DNA of 64,000 nucleotides from Reichenbachiella agariperforans (GCF_900142205.1 NZ_FRAA01000003.1:186001-250000), one strand, 5' to 3'. Counted from the stretch's first letter, positions 36,678-46,745 are shown. The notes: generated by a model from the letters alone, not told the origin. Numbers and translations: made by a program.

Positions 36678-39440
36678 CTACCTTATTAGCACTTTAATTC
36701 TCTCATAGGTACTATCAGTTCTCAGTATTAAAATCAAAGTGCCTGGCATTTGACCTTCTAACCTCAACACAGGGGCATTCGATACATCATAGTTCAGATC
36801 TGGGATCGAAAGCCTCCTCCCTAGCACATTATACAGTTCCAGATTAGATACGCTTACATCGGCATCTCTAAATACCACTTTCACATCACCAGACATGCTA
36901 TAAATAGCCTGCATTGCTGGCGCTATTTCATCTGACAAGTCATCATACACCCCTAAGATTTTATCTATGCTAATGGATACTTGTGCAGGTTGTCCATACC
37001 CACCGACATTTTTACCCTGAACCGATACATAATAATCACCTCCCATCAAACCACTAAAAGACGTGGTAGTATCATTCACTGAAAAACTCTCAAAAGTGTC
37101 AATAACAGTAGACATCTCAGCGTCCGATGAAATCGTCACCTTATATCCCTTAGCCAAATCAGATTTACTCCATTCCACCTCTAAAACATCTCCCTCTAAT
37201 AGATTACTCTGCATGAGCGGTGAATAAATCACGGAAGGCTCAGGGAGTACGATCAATGTTTTGAAACTACTGTAGACCCAAATACTCTCTCCTAAATCAT
37301 TAAACACCTTGAGTCGTAGATGATAGGTTGTCCATTCGTCGAGTTCCTCTGTCATTTGATACTCACTCACTCCTCCGAGTGTTTCAGTGAAAACCACATT
37401 GTAGCTTTCGAATTGGCTTCCCCCGCGTGCTATCTCTAAAGTGACTCCTGTAACCAAATCATCTTGACTCCATTCGAACAGTGGTTTCAATGGGATCAAA
37501 TCTGAACCAGTCACAGGAGATACGATACTAGGTATAGAAGGGAACCCTGTACTAAACGAGTAGACCACACTCGCCGATCCAGTACCTGCAAAATTGACAG
37601 GAGAAACCCTCCAATAATACTGCGTATCACCCAAAAGCTCTATACCTGTAGCATTAAAAGAAGTTCCTGAAACCGTCTGAGTTAAATCAATCTGAGCAAA
37701 ATCCTCTGAAAGAGATAGTTCTAACAAATACGACTGAGTATTAGGGACTGATGTCCACTCAAAATCAAAATCCGTAGGCTGACTAGTACTCTCATCCTCT
37801 GGACTCGCCAATGTCGGCACACCTACAGGAGCATCTACTTCAATCATCGATCGCTCAGTACTTTCATTGCCATAGCGGTCGTAGGTTGACATGAACAAGT
37901 ACGGACGTACATCACTATTCATATCCCCATCCTCTATATAGTAATAGTCACCATATACAACTCGCAAAATATTTGCAGGGTCTTCAAAAAACGCTTCTGT
38001 AGGTGAGTCAGTAGAGGATGCGTACAACACATATCTATCTGCGCTATTCCCCTCATCCCAACTCAAAAAGTATATACCTGATTCGTCTTCATCCCAGTGC
38101 AGGTTAGCAGGAGCGGTTAGGGTTTCGCTTGTCTTCCACGTCATAGATGGCATCAATGCTACATCTTGATAGTGATTTTCGACTATCTGATCTTTGATTC
38201 CATTGACACGGATAAAATCTTGGTAGCGAAAAAAACATCCACCCAAGGCATTGATATCCCTGTTGTCCCGTACGATATCGATCTGTGTCGAAATCTGCTC
38301 CAATGTCCATGGATCCGCTAGAGTACGCCCGTTCGGATCATCAACATCAAAATATTTTTTATCTTCATGAATTGTGGCTCTTCCACGAGCCGAAACATCT
38401 GGATTGTTGGCATACCTGTATATTCCATGCCCTGCCATGACGTGACGATCATTTTCATAAGCAAGCTCTGCCCACCACGGGAGCAATGTCGCAAAGTCTT
38501 GTGCTCCACCTGTAGGCCAGTATAGCTGTGGACACACATAGTCAATATTGCCAGAACTCAACCACTGCTCAGCATCGGTATAGATTGCATTGTATGCATC
38601 TAGACCTGAGATTCCCTCAGGATTTTCGCCATTGCCATGGATACCAAATGGACTGATCCCAAACCGTACATAAGGCTTTAGAGATTCGATGGTATCCTTA
38701 ACCATTCCAATCATGGTATTTACATTATCTCTTCTCCAATCCCCTATATCATCAAAATCCCCTCCATAGGTTTCGTAGGTAGCTTGATCTTCGTTGCTCG
38801 TGCCCGAGTATGGGTAGAAGTAATCATCAAAGTGTATCCCGTCTATGTCATAGTTATTCACTATCTCTCCTACAACATCTTTGAGATGCTCCATTACTTC
38901 TGGAACACCTGGATTGAAAATTCTAGAAGTTTCGTATCGAAGCATCCACTCTGGATGATCCGCATTGTAGTCGCCTGGTTTTCCGTCATTCTTGCCAAGA
39001 GAGGTTTCATAACGATAAGGGTTGAGCCATCCATGAATTTCTATACCACGTTTGTGGCCTTCTTCGATTGCAAAAGCCAAAGGATCATATCCTGGGCTAG
39101 TCCCTCTAGCGCCTGACACATACTCCGACCAAGGGGCAAGTGCTGACTCATAAAATGCATCGGACTGCGGTCTTATTTGCAGAAATATTGCGTTGAGATT
39201 CCAAGCAGCTGCCGAATCTAAGATATCAATTAATTCCTGCTTCTGTGCTTCCATATTAGTACGATTGGCAGAACTAGGCCAGTCGAGATTACTAACTGAC
39301 GCTACCCACACCGCACGGTATTCAGCCTTGTAAGTTTGCCCCCATGATGCCTCGAGTGAGCACATCATCAGCAATAGAATAGCTATAGTACAAAGACTAT
39401 AGTGGGTAATACTTTGTCGAAAGCAAGCGTGTTTTTTCAT
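36678..39440 (-). CDS. GHL10 (DUF187, DigH-like) glycosyl hydrolase with Fn3-like domains and probable T9SS sorting domain
   Basis: 920 residues with a signal peptide (ending ASWGQ). Residues about 38-420 are the GHL10 TIM barrel: YRAVWVASVSNLDWPSS, IFLQIRPQSDAFYES, GIEIHGWLNPYR and the acidic GIHFDDYFYPY motif. Four Fn3-like modules follow (to about 835), then a 75-residue tail resembling a T9SS type A sorting domain (LELYNVLGRR ... ERIKVLIR). E. coli DigH of this family cuts denuded peptidoglycan strands. The gene follows the susC operon after an internal terminator, so it is likely the surface hydrolase of the system. Confidence 0.88.
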   Translation of the reverse strand: MKKHACFRQSITHYSLCTIAILLLMMCSLEASWGQTYKAEYRAVWVASVSNLDWPSSANRTNMEAQKQELIDILDSAAAWNLNAIFLQIRPQSDAFYESALAPWSEYVSGARGTSPGYDPLAFAIEEGHKRGIEIHGWLNPYRYETSLGKNDGKPGDYNADHPEWMLRYETSRIFNPGVPEVMEHLKDVVGEIVNNYDIDGIHFDDYFYPYSGTSNEDQATYETYGGDFDDIGDWRRDNVNTMIGMVKDTIESLKPYVRFGISPFGIHGNGENPEGISGLDAYNAIYTDAEQWLSSGNIDYVCPQLYWPTGGAQDFATLLPWWAELAYENDRHVMAGHGIYRYANNPDVSARGRATIHEDKKYFDVDDPNGRTLADPWTLEQISTQIDIVRDNRDINALGGCFFRYQDFIRVNGIKDQIVENHYQDVALMPSMTWKTSETLTAPANLHWDEDESGIYFLSWDEGNSADRYVLYASSTDSPTEAFFEDPANILRVVYGDYYYIEDGDMNSDVRPYLFMSTYDRYGNESTERSMIEVDAPVGVPTLASPEDESTSQPTDFDFEWTSVPNTQSYLLELSLSEDFAQIDLTQTVSGTSFNATGIELLGDTQYYWRVSPVNFAGTGSASVVYSFSTGFPSIPSIVSPVTGSDLIPLKPLFEWSQDDLVTGVTLEIARGGSQFESYNVVFTETLGGVSEYQMTEELDEWTTYHLRLKVFNDLGESIWVYSSFKTLIVLPEPSVIYSPLMQSNLLEGDVLEVEWSKSDLAKGYKVTISSDAEMSTVIDTFESFSVNDTTTSFSGLMGGDYYVSVQGKNVGGYGQPAQVSISIDKILGVYDDLSDEIAPAMQAIYSMSGDVKVVFRDADVSVSNLELYNVLGRRLSIPDLNYDVSNAPVLRLEGQMPGTLILILRTDSTYERIKVLIR

Positions 39441-39500
39441 CTAATTACTATTTTCTTTTTAGCTGGAAAGGAAAGTTGGCATTATCGGAGGATAAAAAAT

Positions 39501-39524
39501 GAGTCGACCCTCTCAGGTCGACTC
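39501..39524 (-). terminator. Terminator inside the susC operon, before the GHL10 gene
   Basis: GAGTCGACC (39501-39509), 6-nt loop, GGTCGACTC (39516-39524); on the minus strand the stem runs into ATTTTTTATCC, a standard intrinsic terminator. It lies 45 bp past the PKD-propeller lipoprotein and 61 bp before the GHL10 start, so it should lower or separate GHL10 expression. Confidence 0.85.
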
Positions 39525-39568
39525 TATATTTAATTATTCAGTAACCTTGTCATTAATATTAATGAGCA

Positions 39569-41218
39569 TTATTTTTTAACTTGATCAATAGCTAGACCAT
39601 ATACCCATACGTCAGCAACATAAATTTCAACGTCACCTGACCCATCGATTTTCCATCTTTTCACACTATTCACTTCTAGTGGATTAACCTCAGGATCAGC
39701 ATCTGCTGGTGCTCTATACCCCCAGTACACATATCCACCTTCAGCATCTACAGCGATACCAGTGATACCAGTTCTCTCACTGTCACCACCTTCTGAATGC
39801 CATCTCGTGTCATCAATCAATTCAATGTTCGTGCCATCTAGATCAGCTCTATATAATCCCATTTCATTGGTACCGTTTACAAAATTAATAGAGAAGTAAA
39901 CCTTCTGATTCGTCTCATCTACCTCAAAGGCTCTTACTGCTTCGCTAGTCAAAATACCTCCCAATGCAGGTACAGCAGGTGTAGCAGATTCTAAATCAGT
40001 GATATCACCAGCTTCAAACTTCCACAACCCTTTGTGGTTAGAGTTTTTAGCCCACCAGAATTCTTCGCTACCTCCATTGTCTCTAACATAGAAAGAACCA
40101 TTGAGTGCTCCCCATCCATAAGTTGGTCCACCATCTGTTCTGTATGCTGAGTAATATCCGAGTTGGTTATTCGCTACCCAGTATGGATAATCAGCTGTAG
40201 TATAAGTTGCATTTTCAGTAGTAATATCGATAGCAGTTATACCATTTCTTCTGTCTCCGAAGTAAATTTTGGTATCCGACACATCTCCGAAAAACGGATC
40301 AGTTGTATAGTCACCAGAACCACCAGCAAAATCCATAATAGACACATAATCAGTAGGGTCGTCCAAATCTACACTATAGATCGTACCATCAGCCTCAGCG
40401 GCTTCATCAGAAGAAAATGCAATACCCAAACCTGCATCAAAAACATACACTCTGTTGTCATGGATTCTTACCGTCAACGGGTGAGACGCAGTAGGCACAT
40501 TCATATCCTCTGCTACAGAAACAGCATCTCCTGTGTATAGTTTTTTCCAATACAATGAACCATCACCAGATTCGTAATCCACTACTGTGAAGATAAGTGT
40601 CTTAGCCAACTGAGCTTTAACATCTAACGTTGCACTAGTAGATAATTCTTCACCTGCTAATGTCACTGTCAACATCACTTCAACTGCACCTGCTTCAGTA
40701 AATGCAACAGCTGGAGCAGCAACAGTAGTCATACCATCCACTAGATCAGCACCTGTAGCAGTTGCACCAAAATCCCATGCATATGTCAATTCTTCTCCAT
40801 CTGGATTATAAACTTCAGCAGTAAAAACCACTTCAGCACCTGCCTCGATAGTCTCTACAGACATCATGATCACAGGCACAGGATCTCCTACAGTGATATC
40901 CTTAGTAGCAGACAATTCCTCAAAACCATCTACCATCAACGTAACAGTATAAGCTCCTGACTCCTCATATGTATAAACTGGGTTCTTATCGCCAGACGTT
41001 CCACCATCCCCGAAAGTCCATTCGAAACTATCACCACCAGTAGAGGCGTTAGTAAAAGTAACTTCCTCGCCCGCTTGTGGGTTTTCATTGCTAACCGAGA
41101 ACGCTACGCGGTAATCAGGAACTGACTCTGCGTCATCCTTACAAGCACTAAATAGCGCCAATCCTAATACAAGACACACAATGGTTGCCTTATTCAATAG
41201 AGTGTAAACACTTTTCAT
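39569..41218 (-). CDS. PKD-domain lipoprotein with beta-propeller, probable surface glycan-binding protein
   Basis: 549 residues with lipoprotein signal (ALFSAC, Cys at 26). Two PKD-type domains (about 36-112, with FEWTFGDGG; and 112-200, with YAWDFGA) are followed by a propeller-like C-terminal region (about 208-549) containing LDL-receptor/NHL-like strands (YVYWGYRAPADAD). It sits in the SusE/SusF position of a polysaccharide-utilisation operon, 27 bp after another lipoprotein gene. A role in binding peptidoglycan or chitin-like glycan at the surface is inferred from position. Confidence 0.75.
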   Translation of the reverse strand: MKSVYTLLNKATIVCLVLGLALFSACKDDAESVPDYRVAFSVSNENPQAGEEVTFTNASTGGDSFEWTFGDGGTSGDKNPVYTYEESGAYTVTLMVDGFEELSATKDITVGDPVPVIMMSVETIEAGAEVVFTAEVYNPDGEELTYAWDFGATATGADLVDGMTTVAAPAVAFTEAGAVEVMLTVTLAGEELSTSATLDVKAQLAKTLIFTVVDYESGDGSLYWKKLYTGDAVSVAEDMNVPTASHPLTVRIHDNRVYVFDAGLGIAFSSDEAAEADGTIYSVDLDDPTDYVSIMDFAGGSGDYTTDPFFGDVSDTKIYFGDRRNGITAIDITTENATYTTADYPYWVANNQLGYYSAYRTDGGPTYGWGALNGSFYVRDNGGSEEFWWAKNSNHKGLWKFEAGDITDLESATPAVPALGGILTSEAVRAFEVDETNQKVYFSINFVNGTNEMGLYRADLDGTNIELIDDTRWHSEGGDSERTGITGIAVDAEGGYVYWGYRAPADADPEVNPLEVNSVKRWKIDGSGDVEIYVADVWVYGLAIDQVKK

Positions 41219-41245
41219 AAAAATAAAATTTAAGTTGTTTAAAAT

Positions 41246-42016
41246 TTAGAATACTAAAAATGACCTTCTAGCGTCATTAAACTTCTGACTGCCATTGGTC
41301 ACACGGTAGCCTAGGGTGATTTGATATTCATTCTCAACTGTATAGCTATCGCCTATCAGAGATGCTAATCCGAGTTGCTCAAAACTGGCAATAACTTCTG
41401 CCTGACCAGCATCTGTCAAATTACCATTCTCATCATACAAGGCATCAAATTCAGACTGCGTCATCAGTCCATTACCTACTATGATGTTCTGCAATGCATC
41501 CTTGCCTAACTCTTCACTGTAAAACGAGAACACATCTTCTTGATACTCCTCTGGAGTCTGTTCTATAAATTCAGTAACCGTCAAATCATCTTTATCCAAG
41601 CTCACCAAATCATAAGCATTATCTACCTGATAAGTAATGGTTTTGACGTACGCTTTTTCCTCTGGATTAAAGTCTGCATAGTCAAATGGATAAGCCTGAA
41701 CCTCTGTCCAATCAGCAAACTCATCGCTCGTACTAGACTCGTAAATCACGCCTTCTACTTCCACAGTCATGTCTTGAAATAGGTAGACATATTCCCATAA
41801 TCCAGTATACTCGAAATAGTCATCTACAGACCAGAACTGAACAAACTTCTCGACCTCAACGCCCGCCTGTAGCTTAGGGGCAAACGGTTCAAAATACACA
41901 TCTGCAAGCGTACTACCTTGTGCAGCGCCCAGATCATCGAAAACGTTATTTTCTTCACAACTCGACCAAGTCATCAGACCTAGTACAGAAAGAAGTATCG
42001 TTATTGATTTTTTCAT
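41246..42016 (-). CDS. SusE-position lipoprotein of unknown family
   Basis: 256 residues from the ATG at 42016 (the frame extends upstream into the end of susD). Lipoprotein signal MTWSSC, Cys at 19. The mature protein is acidic and rich in aromatic residues (FQFWSVDDYFEYTGLWEYVYLF-like stretch near 55-80, given here only in outline), with a C-terminal strand YQITLGYRVTNGS. I recognise no family. Immediately downstream of susD it is likely an outer-membrane accessory of the SusCD pair, perhaps binding glycan or peptide. Confidence 0.7.
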   Translation of the reverse strand: MKKSITILLSVLGLMTWSSCEENNVFDDLGAAQGSTLADVYFEPFAPKLQAGVEVEKFVQFWSVDDYFEYTGLWEYVYLFQDMTVEVEGVIYESSTSDEFADWTEVQAYPFDYADFNPEEKAYVKTITYQVDNAYDLVSLDKDDLTVTEFIEQTPEEYQEDVFSFYSEELGKDALQNIIVGNGLMTQSEFDALYDENGNLTDAGQAEVIASFEQLGLASLIGDSYTVENEYQITLGYRVTNGSQKFNDARRSFLVF

Positions 42017-42045
42017 CTTATAAGTATTTCTTGTCTTTATTAATT

Positions 42046-43545
42046 TTATTGAGCCCACCACATTTTCACCTTTAACCACTCAGGGTTTTGAAATGCTCCC
42101 AAGCGTTCCAATTCAGGTTTGTTATAGATCTCTTCAGTCTGATTATCATAAGCTATTCTTTGAATCCATTCTGTATCATCATCAGACCAAAACACTGCTA
42201 GGTTTTCAGGCTTGGTCAAACCTGGGTATACCTGATCATCGTACTGATACCTGCGCATATCCACCCAAGCCTCTGCCTGCAAGTAAAGAGCCAGCCATTT
42301 TTGCATCATGACGTCAGACAATTGCAGTTCGGCCACTGACTGAGGCACCATACTGCTGGACATGAAAGCTGCAATATCTACTGCATCCACCCCTACTCTT
42401 TTCATGTGTGCTTCTACACCCATCTGAAAAGCTGTAAAAGCCATCCCTTTATCTCCTGACTGAAAAGCAGCCTCTGCCTTGATAAAATATAACTCTTCAA
42501 TAGTCATAAAAGGCTGCTCAGAATCGTTTCTAGTCATATAACTCCCGAAAAGATCAGGGTAATCTTCATCTTCTAGCAAAGCATTCTTCCCTTCAGATGC
42601 AATGATAGAAAGGTACTCCCCGCTCGCATTTGGCTTAACCAATAACGGCATCCGTGGATCATTTATCGTTTGTGTAATTGGGTCAAAACCCATCACGCTC
42701 TCCAAAAAGAATGTAGTCGGCGCACTGGAGTTCAAGATATTTGGAACATAATCCCATTCTGGGTTAGCAGCCATCGGCCCCCACTGATTAACTAAGTAAA
42801 GGTTAGCCGACGAATCATAAAGATCAAACACTGGGTCAGCCCAACCCGACAAGGCTAAATCCACCTCATCAATGATAGGTTGGTAGTCTTGATTCACATT
42901 TGGTGTCATATGAAGGAGAATCCTTGCCTTGATAGCATGTGCAAAAGCCAACCAATTAGACAAATCTCCATCAAACATTGTATCATTAATCAAAGCTCTA
43001 TCCGTTTCATCTGGTGATTCTAACAGATCAATAGCCAGTTCGATCTCCTCCAACATACCATCATATATAACTGATTGATCGTCATATGGAGGAGAAGGGT
43101 TTCCTTTGAGTGCCTCAGAATAAGGCATATCACCAAACAAATCAGTAGCGGTCTGCGTCGACAAAACCATAATAATATGACCTATAGCCTCATAGTTTCC
43201 TGACCCTTCCGCTTGAGAAGTTCTAATCAAATTCCAAGCATTACTAGCTACATCATGAAAATGACGTCTAAACAATCCTACTCGAGTCACACTAGAGTAA
43301 TCCCATCTATCTTTGACAGAGTTAAATCCGCTCAGTGTCGTCAATTGCTGTGTAAAATATGCCGTAGTTTCCCCTTGCTCATAGCAGTTCGTTGACATAA
43401 GCGCTATGATCGGCGAAATCAGTAAGTTTGGAGTAGCCGAACTTGGCTGATCTTCGTCCACATTAACATCTAAGAAATCCTCACAACTGACACTGCTAAG
43501 TACCAAAGTGAAAGCCATGAAATATGTAAGTATATTTTTCATCAT
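42046..43545 (-). CDS. susD: SusD/RagB-like outer-membrane lipoprotein
   Basis: About 499 residues from one of two adjacent Mets at 43540-43545, with signal LSSVSC (lipid Cys about 21). The N-terminal CEDFLDVN motif is the SusD signature, and the pattern (ATDLFGDMPYSEAL, AIKARILLHMTPN, EELYFIKAEAAFQSG with TPR helices, WVDMRRYQYDD) fits the SusD-like_2 group. It works as the lid of the SusC channel and selects the imported glycan. Here the ligand is inferred to be peptidoglycan fragments. Gap to susC is 19 bp. Confidence 0.95.
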   Translation of the reverse strand: MMKNILTYFMAFTLVLSSVSCEDFLDVNVDEDQPSSATPNLLISPIIALMSTNCYEQGETTAYFTQQLTTLSGFNSVKDRWDYSSVTRVGLFRRHFHDVASNAWNLIRTSQAEGSGNYEAIGHIIMVLSTQTATDLFGDMPYSEALKGNPSPPYDDQSVIYDGMLEEIELAIDLLESPDETDRALINDTMFDGDLSNWLAFAHAIKARILLHMTPNVNQDYQPIIDEVDLALSGWADPVFDLYDSSANLYLVNQWGPMAANPEWDYVPNILNSSAPTTFFLESVMGFDPITQTINDPRMPLLVKPNASGEYLSIIASEGKNALLEDEDYPDLFGSYMTRNDSEQPFMTIEELYFIKAEAAFQSGDKGMAFTAFQMGVEAHMKRVGVDAVDIAAFMSSSMVPQSVAELQLSDVMMQKWLALYLQAEAWVDMRRYQYDDQVYPGLTKPENLAVFWSDDDTEWIQRIAYDNQTEEIYNKPELERLGAFQNPEWLKVKMWWAQ

Positions 43546-43564
43546 CGTTGTTCGCATTACTTAT

Positions 43565-46500
43565 TTAAAAAGTTCCTTTTAGGCTGAAGGTAATCCCCTG
43601 TGTCGTAGGTACATTGTAATAATCTACCCCTATAGTACCCGCACCTCCTACAGACGACCCACTGTAATCATTCTCAGGGTCACCTCCAGAATACTTGGTC
43701 CACATAAATAGGTTTCTACCTGTTACCGAGAAACTCAATTTTTGCATTTTGATTCGCTCAGCAATCGCACCCATATCATAGCTCAAAGCGACATATCTAA
43801 GCTTAACCCATGAGCCATCCTCGACAAAATTTTCACCAACTCTTCGGTGGACATTTCTGAAATAGTAGTCATCCAAAACGACCTCTTCTTCATTGGCTAC
43901 AAACCCCTCAGGTGTCTCTACTACCCCACTAAAGAGGTAAGGTATATTTCTATATTCATCGATCATTGCATGCGTACCATTGCTCATCATGGAGCTAGCA
44001 GTAACATTGATCACATCTCCACCTTTTTTAATATCAAATAGGAATGACAGACCAAATCGCTTATAGCTAAATGTATTGGTAATACCCAATAACCAATCAG
44101 GCTCACGATTACCTAGGAAGACATTCTCCTGTGACACATTGATATTGCCATCAGAGTCATAGGTATAATCTCCATTTTCATCCGTTTCATAAGTCCCCCA
44201 TCTCGGGTACCCATTATCATCCATCACGATATCACCATCCTGATTGCGAAGGAAAGGAATACCTTCTATTGCATATAGTGGTTGACCTATCAATGCTATC
44301 GGCTTTGCTTCATTGATAATCTGCCCTGTAGTCACTGGAAGTCTAGATATGTATCCAGGCAAATTAGATAGCTTCGATCTATTTCGAGAAAAGTTACCTT
44401 TGACATCCCATCGCAGACCATTGTTATTCAACACGTTCGCATCAAGAACCACTTCCCAACCCTTGTTACTCATATCTCCCGTATTGAAAGTCTGAATAAC
44501 CCAGCCAGAAGCTGTTGAGATTCTGTTTTGGATGATCATATCATACGACCCCTGGTCATAATAGGCCACATCCAGGTTAACTCTCCCTTTAAAGAAAGCC
44601 AAATTAACACCCAGCTCTAGCGCTTTTAATGATTCTGGTCTTAGGTAGGGATTACCCGCATAATAATCATGCTTATACCCTCCCCCTGGGCCTGGATACT
44701 GCTCCAGTACTACATCCAAACTCTCTGCGTTAGCATCTTGACCAGATTCTGACCAACTCGCTCTGAACTTACCGAATGAAAGTACTGGGTCTAAAATCCC
44801 CCCCAATGCCTCAGTAAACACAAAGCCTGCCGTCACCGATGGATAAAAGAAGGAATTACTACCTGGAGCGATCGTTGAAGTCCAATCATTACGTCCAGTG
44901 ACCCCTAAGGAAGCTATCCCTTTGTAGTCTACTCTAACCTCACCATATGTCCCCAGTACTCTTCGCCTGGTAGTACCTTGAACTGGCAACAAAAAAGCTT
45001 CTGGATCAGTATTATTAATACTAATAAGGTTAGGAAGTAAAAAATTAGACCCTGTATAACTAAGCTTACGCGCTTCGGTCATATCAACGTTCGCCCCTCC
45101 TAACACATATACATCCCATGTCTCGTTAAACATCTTAGAAAAACTAAGGTTGAGCGTTGAGGTCAACCTTTCCTTAGAGAGATCAGACTCATAGAGGCGA
45201 CCAAAATAATTACCTGCGCTTTCTGGAACAGTTGGGTTTTTATAATACTGACCCGAACGATCCATACCTACTCTATAGGTCAACTTCAAAGGCTTTATAA
45301 TATCCCAATCAAAAAACACTTGACTAATCGTACGATTAACATCATACTCTGGCAGATTGTTATTCACATACCAATAGGGATTCTCTCTATTTCTACCCAT
45401 TAGGTCAGTCGGGTTATCCGCTGGTATCAGCCACTTTTTACTCCCATCTGCATTGAGGTAGTCAGACATTTGGTCATCAGAAGGCCAGTTAAATACGTTG
45501 TACATACTTCCCGATCCACCTCTTACATTCTCAGACCAGATACTATTGACAGATGCAGTAACATTCAAATTATGACGCAACTGCGAAGATCCTTTTAGGA
45601 GGAAATTGAACCTGTTATAGCTTTCACCTGGGACAATACCTGTTTGGTTGTTATTCGAAACAGACATGTAGAATTTAGCTTTCTCAGATCCACCATTGAT
45701 GTTCAAATCGTACTTTTGCTGAACACCTGTTTGAAAAAACTCATCGATATTGTCATAAGTCTTGTCAGACGGCAGATAGGCAGGTCCCCACATTTGATAA
45801 GTGTCATTATCTACCACGCCACTCAGCCCTCTACTATAAGTCGTTTGTGCTTCGTGGGTTTTAAATTTTCTATCCAGCGCAACCGTTGACCCAAAAGTTA
45901 CTTGGATCTTTCCTGCTTGCCCTGTTTTAGTGGTTATAATCACTGCGCCATTACCTGCGCCTATACCATATAGAGCCGCAGCACTAGGTCCTTTGAGAAC
46001 TGTCATCGAAGCGATATCATCCGGGTTAATATCCATCGCAGCATTACCACTTCCTTCAAAGGTGGAGTTATCCATGATGATACCATCTATTACAAATAAC
46101 GGCTCATTACTTCTTCCCTCAGAGATAGAAGTCCCCCCTCTAATGACAATAGATGACGAGGCTCCTGGTGATCCAGAAGATGCAGTGACTTGCACTCCAG
46201 CTATTTTACCCTGCATTCCATTGACGAGATTTTGTTGTTGAGATTCTGTAATCTCCTTTGACTTGATGTCCTGGGCTGCATAGTTCAGGTCTCGCTTATT
46301 TTGCGTGATATTCATTGCAGTCACGATTACTTCATTCAGCTCTGTAGCATCTACAGACATGCGAACATCCACGACTTTTTTACTCCCTACAGAAATCTCT
46401 TGCTTTTGGAAGCCAATAAAAGAAAAAACCAAAACTGGCTTTTGACTGACATCAACAGCAATAGAATAGTTACCATCCAAATCCGTCACCGTACCCGTCG

Positions 46501-46648
46501 AACTTCCTTTCAACAGTACAGAAACACCAGGTAATGAAGAATTGTCACTTTCATCCAGAACTTGACCTTTAACTGTCACGCTCTGTGCGTGAACCAGTGA
46601 TATCATTGAGCAAAAACTCAAAATCAGTAGTACTCTTATCGATTTCAT
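43565..46648 (-). CDS. susC: SusC/RagA-like TonB-dependent outer-membrane transporter
   Basis: 1027 residues from the ATG at 46648 (ten upstream codons in frame lack signal features). A signal peptide (ending LVHAQ) precedes a carboxypeptidase-regulatory-like domain (about 23-98, VKGQVLDESDNSSLPGVSVLLKG), the TonB plug (about 105-225, containing PLFVIDGIIMD and the SMTVLKGPSAAALYG signature) and a 22-strand barrel. It is the import channel of a SusCD pair. First gene of the operon; four TGCA-type half-sites in exact 11-bp steps lie 60-100 bp upstream. Confidence 0.97.
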   Translation of the reverse strand: MKSIRVLLILSFCSMISLVHAQSVTVKGQVLDESDNSSLPGVSVLLKGSSTGTVTDLDGNYSIAVDVSQKPVLVFSFIGFQKQEISVGSKKVVDVRMSVDATELNEVIVTAMNITQNKRDLNYAAQDIKSKEITESQQQNLVNGMQGKIAGVQVTASSGSPGASSSIVIRGGTSISEGRSNEPLFVIDGIIMDNSTFEGSGNAAMDINPDDIASMTVLKGPSAAALYGIGAGNGAVIITTKTGQAGKIQVTFGSTVALDRKFKTHEAQTTYSRGLSGVVDNDTYQMWGPAYLPSDKTYDNIDEFFQTGVQQKYDLNINGGSEKAKFYMSVSNNNQTGIVPGESYNRFNFLLKGSSQLRHNLNVTASVNSIWSENVRGGSGSMYNVFNWPSDDQMSDYLNADGSKKWLIPADNPTDLMGRNRENPYWYVNNNLPEYDVNRTISQVFFDWDIIKPLKLTYRVGMDRSGQYYKNPTVPESAGNYFGRLYESDLSKERLTSTLNLSFSKMFNETWDVYVLGGANVDMTEARKLSYTGSNFLLPNLISINNTDPEAFLLPVQGTTRRRVLGTYGEVRVDYKGIASLGVTGRNDWTSTIAPGSNSFFYPSVTAGFVFTEALGGILDPVLSFGKFRASWSESGQDANAESLDVVLEQYPGPGGGYKHDYYAGNPYLRPESLKALELGVNLAFFKGRVNLDVAYYDQGSYDMIIQNRISTASGWVIQTFNTGDMSNKGWEVVLDANVLNNNGLRWDVKGNFSRNRSKLSNLPGYISRLPVTTGQIINEAKPIALIGQPLYAIEGIPFLRNQDGDIVMDDNGYPRWGTYETDENGDYTYDSDGNINVSQENVFLGNREPDWLLGITNTFSYKRFGLSFLFDIKKGGDVINVTASSMMSNGTHAMIDEYRNIPYLFSGVVETPEGFVANEEEVVLDDYYFRNVHRRVGENFVEDGSWVKLRYVALSYDMGAIAERIKMQKLSFSVTGRNLFMWTKYSGGDPENDYSGSSVGGAGTIGVDYYNVPTTQGITFSLKGTF

Positions 46649-46708
46649 GCAGCTATGTTCATTTTTGTTAAGAATCATACAGCAATATAATCAATAACTC
46701 AGGCTTAA

Positions 46709-46745
46709 CGCAATATTAATGCATGTTTTATGCATTTTTTATGCA
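46709..46745 (-). promoter_or_regulatory. Four half-sites in exact 11-bp steps upstream of susC (putative DeoR operator)
   Basis: CGCA at 46709 and TGCA at 46720, 46731 and 46742: each starts exactly 11 bp after the previous one, with A/T-only or nearly A/T-only intervals. They face the same side of the helix. On the minus strand TAATATTG (46711-46718) is one base off the -7 consensus and overlaps the first half-site. This is the most regular of the four clusters in the locus. Confidence 0.75.
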
